A DNA stretch of 19,604 nt from Betaproteobacteria bacterium UBA5216 (lineage in GTDB: Bacteria > Pseudomonadota > Gammaproteobacteria > Burkholderiales > SG8-41): the NCBI GenBank assembly GCA_002412495.1, contig DHVE01000032.1, positions 455 through 20,058 on the forward strand, written 5' to 3'. This document shows, piece after piece, positions 15,729-19,604 of this stretch (position 1 is the first letter of the stretch; each line of letters begins with the position of its first letter). A model generated the notes under the pieces. The model had not been told where the DNA came from, searched no databases, and was given only the letters and a program-made list of their open reading frames with translations. A program made the position numbers and the translations under genes.

Positions 15729-15806
15729 TCACTGTGCCAAGACGCATTGCGCTTGTCGTATAACCCAGGACACAAACCGTGGTCTGATTTCAGTGGAGCA
15801 GAAAAC

Positions 15807-17903
15807 ATGAGTACGGCAGAAACCGCTACATCGCCCAATCCGGCGAAGAAACCGCAGAGCATCTGGAACAACCACCCGTTCCACTTTCACATCGCGGCTT
15901 ATTTGATACCGCTAGTTTTCGCGGTTTTGCTGGCATTCTGGTTATATGTCCGTCACGTGTTGCAAAAGATCGCAAACGCCGCTCCCGCCGACGCGTTGCA
16001 AGCCGTGGCGGATTCGCAGGCCAACATTACCTGGGCGGCCTTTTTGCTCATGGCCGGTGCGACCGTGCTGATTTGGATCGTCGCCAGGCGAATTGCCACC
16101 CAGTTGGACATCCTGAAACGGCAGGCTGCTGTTATCCGCGTCTTCGATTTCAAGACCGATATCCCGCTGGATACGCCCATCCGGGAGATATTCGGTTTGG
16201 GACGTGCCATGCGTCAGATGAAGGACACCATCCAGAAATTCATGCGAGTCACGATTGCGCTGTCCGGCGAACGCGATTTTGGGAAGCTGCTGGGCCGCAT
16301 CATTCATGAAATGCGCGAGTCACTGGATGGCGATGGCGGCGTCATCTATCTCTACGACGACAAGACCAATGTTTTCAAGGAAACGTCCCAGCGCTGGGTC
16401 AAGGGCGCTCGTCCACAGCCGAATGCTGTTGCGGACATCTCGCTGGACGATGCTGCCCATCCAGTCGCCCAGGCCGTGGCCAATGCGCACGCGACGACTG
16501 TCCACACGATCGGATTGCCGCGCCCCAAGGGGCTGGAGTATCTGAGTGATCGTTACGGCAATGAGTCTGTTTTTCTGGTTGCCGTTCCGCTGCGCGCAAG
16601 CGACAACTCGCTGGTTGGCATTGTTTGCAATTTTCTCGCCCCCGGCAAGCCGCATCCCAGCGCCGAGCGTACCGCACTCGCAGAGGCCTTCTCCAGCGTG
16701 GCGGCCGTCGCCATCGACCAGCAGCGTCTGCTGGAGGCCCAGAAGGCACTCCTGGATTCGATGATCAAACTGCTGGCGGGCGCAATTGACGCCAAGAGCC
16801 CCTACACCGGCGGTCATGCCGAACGCGTGCCAGAGCTTGGCATCATGCTGGCCGAGGAGGCATGCAAAGTAACCGAAGGCCCCCTGGCGGACTTTAGTTT
16901 CAAGACCGAGGAGGAATGGCGTGAGTTCCGGATCGGGGCGTGGCTGCACGATTGCGGCAAGGTCACTACACCGGAGTATGTGGTCGACAAGTCCTGCAAG
17001 CTTGAAACCATCTACAACCGCATCCATGAGATCAGAATGCGCTTCGAGGTGCTGCTGCGCGATGCGGCGCTTGCCCGCCACGAGGCCCTCGCGAAGGGTG
17101 CCGACCCTGCCGCGGCACAGTTGGCTTATGACACGCGCAAAACCGAGCTGCTGGACGACTTCGCCTTTATTGCCGAATGCAACCTGGGCGGCGAATTCAT
17201 GGCGCCCGAGAAGCTGGAACGCCTTAACCGGATCGCCTCGCAGACCTGGGTGCGTAACTTCGACGACCGTCTTGGCCTGCCGCACGAAGAGCTTAAACGC
17301 TACACGGGAGATCCTGAACCTTTGCCGGTGATTGAAAAACTTCTCGCCGACAAGCCGCAACACGTTATCCCGCGCACCGACACGCGCAGCGTCGATCCCA
17401 AGTGGGGCTTCAAGGTCAAGGTGCCCGAAAGCCTTTATAACTATGGTGAAGTGTATAACTTGAGCATCGGACGCGGTACGCTCACCGAGGAAGAACGCTT
17501 CAAGATCAACGAGCACGTGATGCAGAGCCTGATCATGCTTGAGCAATTGCCATTGCCAAAAAACCTCAAGAGAGTGCCTGAATATGCCGGCACCCACCAC
17601 GAAACGCTGATCGGCACGGGCTATCCGCGCAAGCTCACCGAATCAGAGCTGACGGTGCCCATGCGAATCATGGCTATCGCCGACGTGTTCGAGGCGCTGA
17701 CGGCCTCTGACCGGCCTTACAAGAAGGCCAAGACGCTTTCCGAGTCGGTCAAAATCCTGTCCTTTATGAAGAAGGACAAGCACGTGGATCCGGTGCTGTT
17801 CGAATTATTCCTGACCTCGGGTGTTTACAAGAAATACGCCGAGAAGTACCTCAAGCCCGAGCAAATCGATGAGGTGGATGTCAGCGGTTACGTGACCCGC
17901 TGA
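15807..17903 (+). CDS. Membrane GAF-HD-GYP domain protein (putative cyclic-di-GMP phosphodiesterase)
   Basis: A 698-residue signalling protein. Layout: two membrane segments (about 29-48 and 75-93) around a short periplasmic loop, a HAMP-like linker (about 94-150), a GAF-type sensor domain (about 155-310), then HD-GYP (about 318-690). The HD part has H337 and H381-D382 (LHDCGK), H570 in INEHV, and H597-H598-E599 with GYP at 605-607. HD-GYP enzymes hydrolyse c-di-GMP. Odd: the usual HHExxDGxGYP reads HHETLIGTGYP, with Ile602 for Asp, and some 150 residues are inserted between the VVDK segment and the LTEEE helix. ATG at 15807 has GGAG eight bases upstream; an in-frame ATG at 15699 is in the promoter region. 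Activity is likely but not certain. Confidence 0.9.
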   Translation: MSTAETATSPNPAKKPQSIWNNHPFHFHIAAYLIPLVFAVLLAFWLYVRHVLQKIANAAPADALQAVADSQANITWAAFLLMAGATVLIWIVARRIATQLDILKRQAAVIRVFDFKTDIPLDTPIREIFGLGRAMRQMKDTIQKFMRVTIALSGERDFGKLLGRIIHEMRESLDGDGGVIYLYDDKTNVFKETSQRWVKGARPQPNAVADISLDDAAHPVAQAVANAHATTVHTIGLPRPKGLEYLSDRYGNESVFLVAVPLRASDNSLVGIVCNFLAPGKPHPSAERTALAEAFSSVAAVAIDQQRLLEAQKALLDSMIKLLAGAIDAKSPYTGGHAERVPELGIMLAEEACKVTEGPLADFSFKTEEEWREFRIGAWLHDCGKVTTPEYVVDKSCKLETIYNRIHEIRMRFEVLLRDAALARHEALAKGADPAAAQLAYDTRKTELLDDFAFIAECNLGGEFMAPEKLERLNRIASQTWVRNFDDRLGLPHEELKRYTGDPEPLPVIEKLLADKPQHVIPRTDTRSVDPKWGFKVKVPESLYNYGEVYNLSIGRGTLTEEERFKINEHVMQSLIMLEQLPLPKNLKRVPEYAGTHHETLIGTGYPRKLTESELTVPMRIMAIADVFEALTASDRPYKKAKTLSESVKILSFMKKDKHVDPVLFELFLTSGVYKKYAEKYLKPEQIDEVDVSGYVTR

Positions 17904-18117
17904 AACGGCAGCCGTTCGCGGCCCCTATGGCCAAGGTCGGCTAAAACGGAAATGCCGCCGTACGCGGGAACTGCCTTGGTCGTCGACTCATCGGACATAG
18001 CAGTCGTTGGAGGTGAGAGCCACCAATGGCCGCGATGCGTTATTTGGCAGACGGCCATCTGAGCAAAAGCGAATCGCATATTCAAAACGGCGCGATAGCG
18101 GCCACGCTATAGCCACG
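17904..18117. other. Intergenic region between the HD-GYP gene and intI
   Basis: 214 bp between two genes that converge on it. A minus-strand ORF of 65 codons overlaps the HD-GYP end but has no family resemblance I recognise. No terminator with a T-run is visible. It may be the left boundary of the integron insertion. Confidence 0.4.
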
Positions 18118-19155
18118 TTAGCCAATGGTCGTTGTCTGCGTTAATTTCTGGTGCGTTTGAATGTCGGTTGCTTCCAGCTGGTCAAAAGGGCTAGTAGTTC
18201 CACCAGCCGCCACCTTGAGCACATGCGTATAAATCATGGTCGTGCTCACGTCAGAATGGCCCAGTAATTCCTGAACGGTGCGAATATCCGTACCCGTTTG
18301 CAGAAGGTGCGTCGCGAATGAATGTCGCAGCGTGTGAACGCTTGCGTGTTTGGCGATTTTTGCTTGTGACAGAGCCTGCTTGATCGCGCGTTGCAGTCGT
18401 TCTTCAAATAGATGATGGCGTCTCCGAATCCCGCTGCGGGGATCAGTCGATAAGGTGGGCGAAGGAAACACCCAAAACCACGCCCAAGTCTTGCCGGCAT
18501 TCGGATACTTCCTTTCCAGGGCAAAAGGCATTTCAATACCCGGCGACTGTGCCTGTCGGTCAGACTCCCAAAGTGCCCGGCCACCTGCAATCTGCGCTTT
18601 CAATGCGGATGCCAGCCCGCGTGGCAGCATCACCACCCGGTCCTTGCCGCCTTTGGCTTCGCGAATAATGATGACATGCCGGTCAAACTCCACATCCTTG
18701 ATGCGCAGCCGCAACGCCTCCATGAGACGCATTCCGGTGCCATACAGTAGCCGCGCCAGCAGACCCACCTCGCCGTCCATGACGGCCAAAAGGCGTGACA
18801 CCTCGTTTTTACTCAAAACAGAAGGCAACCGCTTCGGTCGGTTTGGACGGTTGATGTTATCCAGCCACGGAAGATCGATATCCAGCACCTCGCGGTACAG
18901 GAAAAGCAGGGCGCTCAAGGCTTGATTGTGGGTTGACGCGGAGACCTTGCGGTTTGTGGCCAACATGGTTAAGAATGCTTCTATTTCGGGCGCGCCCATG
19001 TCGCGTGGATGCTTCATCCCATGCCAGCGTATGAAAAAGCGCACCCAGTAAAGGTAGGCCTGCTCGGTTCGCAGGCTGTAATGCATGTAGCGTATCCGTT
19101 CGCGCAGTTGGTCCAAAAGGCGCGCGGACCGCAAGGGAGGCTTGCTGGGTTTCAT
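18118..19155 (-). CDS. intI: Integron integrase (tyrosine recombinase)
   Basis: A 345-residue site-specific recombinase that inserts and excises gene cassettes between attI and attC. N-terminal SAM-like domain from about 10 (LRERIRYMHYSLRTEQAY) and C-terminal catalytic domain with all expected residues: R143, K171, H274, R277, H300 and Y309 (MIYTH). The integron-specific extra domain is present (ALERKYPNAG to STDPRSGIRRRHH, about 212-248). It closely resembles IntI1 throughout. The ATG at 19153-19155 is chosen because the promoter -10 and -35 lie just upstream; the earlier in-frame ATG at 19212 overlaps the -35. No clear ribosome-binding site is visible. It is read away from the cassettes, the usual arrangement. 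It appears intact and likely active. Confidence 0.96.
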   Translation of the reverse strand: MKPSKPPLRSARLLDQLRERIRYMHYSLRTEQAYLYWVRFFIRWHGMKHPRDMGAPEIEAFLTMLATNRKVSASTHNQALSALLFLYREVLDIDLPWLDNINRPNRPKRLPSVLSKNEVSRLLAVMDGEVGLLARLLYGTGMRLMEALRLRIKDVEFDRHVIIIREAKGGKDRVVMLPRGLASALKAQIAGGRALWESDRQAQSPGIEMPFALERKYPNAGKTWAWFWVFPSPTLSTDPRSGIRRRHHLFEERLQRAIKQALSQAKIAKHASVHTLRHSFATHLLQTGTDIRTVQELLGHSDVSTTMIYTHVLKVAAGGTTSPFDQLEATDIQTHQKLTQTTTIG

Positions 19156-19167
19156 GGATAAATTTAT

Positions 19168-19187
19168 ACATGTATGTTTGTACAGTA
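19168..19187 (-). promoter_or_regulatory. LexA-like box overlapping PintI
   Basis: On the minus strand the site reads TACTGT, eight bases, ACATGT. Against the CTGT-N8-ACAG core of proteobacterial LexA sites, seven of eight core bases match. It overlaps the intI -10 (19184-19189), the arrangement known for SOS-controlled integron integrases. Confidence 0.6.
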
Positions 19188-19212
19188 TATGCATCCTAAG
19201 CCCATGTTGCAA
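19184..19212 (-). promoter_or_regulatory. PintI, sigma70-type promoter of intI
   Basis: Minus-strand -35 TTGCAA (19207-19212, 4/6) and -10 TATACT (19184-19189, 5/6) are separated by exactly 17 bases. Transcription would begin near 19177, about 20 bases before the ATG at 19155, which also fixes the intI start. Confidence 0.65.
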
Positions 19213-19247
19213 CAGGGTTTTTGGGAAGTCTTGCCGCCAAGTTAGAC
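19213..19247 (+). other. Putative attI recombination site
   Basis: The region directly behind the intI promoter ends in GTTAGAC (19241-19247), a full match to the GTTRRRY core cut by integron integrases between G and TT. It is preceded by CCGCCAA, comparable to the CAAA before the attI1 core. Outer limits of the site cannot be defined by eye. Confidence 0.6.
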
Positions 19248-19286
19248 CGCAAGCGGTAGTGTTATTCCGCAGAGCGGTGCGGTCTA
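19243..19286. repeat. Structured inverted repeat at the start of the first cassette
   Basis: TAGACCGC (19243-19250) and GCGGTCTA (19279-19286) are perfect 8-base complements. Inside them GCGG (19253-19256) can pair with CCGC (19267-19270), leaving an 8-base bulge. The fold begins inside the putative attI core. Confidence 0.55.
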
Positions 19287-19386
19287 TATTGAGTTCCCTT
19301 TATGTCGCTGCTGTAGCCGCGGACAAAAGTTTTTAATGATATAACGCTGTTCGGCCATTCATGAATCGCAGAATCCGTGCTATTCA

Positions 19387-19451
19387 GCGAAGTGATCTAC
19401 CAGCGGCACTCGCAACTCGCGTTGAAGAGGACCGCTGGTAGATCACTTCGC
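19387..19451. repeat. Perfect 20-bp inverted repeat with 25-bp spacer
   Basis: The 20 bases at 19387-19406 are the exact reverse complement of 19432-19451. The spacer contains a smaller CAAC/GTTG stem. No T-run follows. The perfect stem differs from attC sites, which carry bulged bases. Origin and role are not recognised. Confidence 0.85.
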
Positions 19452-19487
19452 GGAACCAACCCGAAGTTGTCCCAATTTTTAGGTACA

Positions 19488-19513
19488 GTTTGTTCGCGAG
19501 GTTGCGAACAAAC
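19488..19513. repeat. Perfect 10-bp inverted repeat with 6-bp loop
   Basis: GTTTGTTCGC (19488-19497) and GCGAACAAAC (19504-19513) flank the loop GAGGTT. It is a compact, stable hairpin between the 20-bp repeat and the attC-like site, with no following T-run. It could be a bidirectional terminator-like element of the cassette. Confidence 0.7.
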
Positions 19514-19546
19514 AGCTTGGCTTACGTTTCCGCTGCGCCAAAAGAG

Positions 19547-19604
19547 AACTCATCATTGGAACGGATGCCGCTGCTTCGCAGCCGCCCCGTTCAATTCAAG
19601 AGTT
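19547..19604 (+). other. attC-like cassette recombination site (right end cut by window)
   Basis: AACTC (19547-19551) pairs with GAGTT (19600-19604), GAACGG (19559-19564) with CCGTTC (19587-19592), and GCTGC (19570-19574) with GCAGC (19578-19582) around a TTC loop, with unpaired stretches between them. The right side, TTCAATTCAAGAGTT, is the usual form of the L' and R' boxes; the final GTT would be the cut core. The left box (AGAGAAC) is a poor match to RYYYAAC, and the last four bases of R' are outside the window. Confidence 0.65.

Larger units (their letters stand above)
15359..15806. other. 448-bp region without a convincing gene
   Basis: Between the PQQ dehydrogenase and the HD-GYP gene. 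It holds the palindrome AGCATGCT at 15377-15384, a strong GC hairpin at 15466-15490, a GC-rich palindromic run just after it (about 15502-15516), and a promoter candidate for the HD-GYP gene. Short ORFs on both strands lack ribosome-binding sites and recognisable sequence. Confidence 0.6.
18118..19604. mobile_element. Chromosomal-type integron platform (intI, PintI, attI, first cassette)
   Basis: The intact integrase, its divergent promoter, a GTTRRRY-type core at 19241 and an attC-like fold ending exactly at the window edge form the left part of an integron. The cassette array would continue to the right, beyond the window. No transposon ends, sul1 or qacE are seen, so a chromosomal or sedentary integron is more likely than a class 1 clinical one. 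Confidence 0.8.

Noticed and set aside
15427..15747. 106-codon minus-strand ORF in the intergenic gap
   Set aside because: No ribosome-binding site, no recognised family, and it passes through the GC hairpin repeat.
16320..17600. 426-codon minus-strand ORF
   Set aside because: It is antisense to the HD-GYP gene, whose domains are clearly recognised.
19142..19336. 64-codon plus-strand ORF across PintI and attI
   Set aside because: It overlaps the intI start, promoter and recombination site and has no ribosome-binding site.
19361..19441. 26-codon ORF (MNRRIRAIQRSDLPA...) in the first cassette
   Set aside because: No ribosome-binding site, very short, and half of it is the 20-bp inverted repeat; kept only as a remark in the cassette finding.
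19387..19513. Possible CRISPR array or attC series made of the right-end hairpins
   Set aside because: The hairpins differ in sequence and spacing and are not direct repeats; only the last one has the bulged fold and box layout of attC.

Overview
The window looks like chromosomal DNA of a betaproteobacterium, most likely Burkholderiales (Alcaligenaceae or Comamonadaceae type). The reasons are the GC-rich coding sequence, the density of Bug/TctC solute-binding proteins typical of Bordetella, Cupriavidus and relatives, and an environmental-type integron integrase. This placement is inferred from gene content; there is no rRNA or tRNA gene to confirm it.

Bases 1-12569 are an accessory catabolic region built from two repeated gene types: four MmgE/PrpD-family enzymes (PrpD-1 to PrpD-4) and six Bug-type periplasmic binding proteins (Bug-1 to Bug-6). 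The layout is: leftward operon PrpD-2, PrpD-1, Bug-1 (3363 to 1, cut by the window edge); rightward operon CMD-like protein, Bug-2, Bug-3, PrpD-3, Bug-4 (3514-8328); leftward pair PrpD-4, Bug-5 (10694-8342); rightward SDR (10809-11582); and leftward pair TauD-like dioxygenase, Bug-6 (13474-11595). Four of the six Bug genes are fused by stop/start junctions to the gene before them, so each binding protein seems to be made together with its enzyme. No TctA/TctB membrane subunits and no regulator gene are present. The likely theme is sensing or uptake plus processing of small carboxylates, but the substrates cannot be read from the sequence.

Bases 13685-15358 encode a periplasmic PQQ-dependent alcohol dehydrogenase with a D-F-D active-site motif associated with lanthanide-dependent enzymes. 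A 448-bp non-coding stretch with a strong GC hairpin follows. Bases 15807-17903 encode a membrane-anchored GAF/HD-GYP signalling protein with an unusual signature and a large insertion.

The right end (18118-19604) is an integron platform: a complete intI gene read leftward, a recognisable PintI promoter whose -10 overlaps a LexA-like box, a putative attI core (GTTAGAC), and a first cassette of about 360 bp that ends in an attC-like folded site at the window edge. This cassette has no convincing ORF but holds three further strong inverted repeats, one of them a perfect 20-bp pair. The integron and its ORF-poor first cassette, the PrpD/Bug paralogue cluster with an active-site-divergent PrpD-4, and the DFD-type PQQ enzyme are the points most worth a second look.
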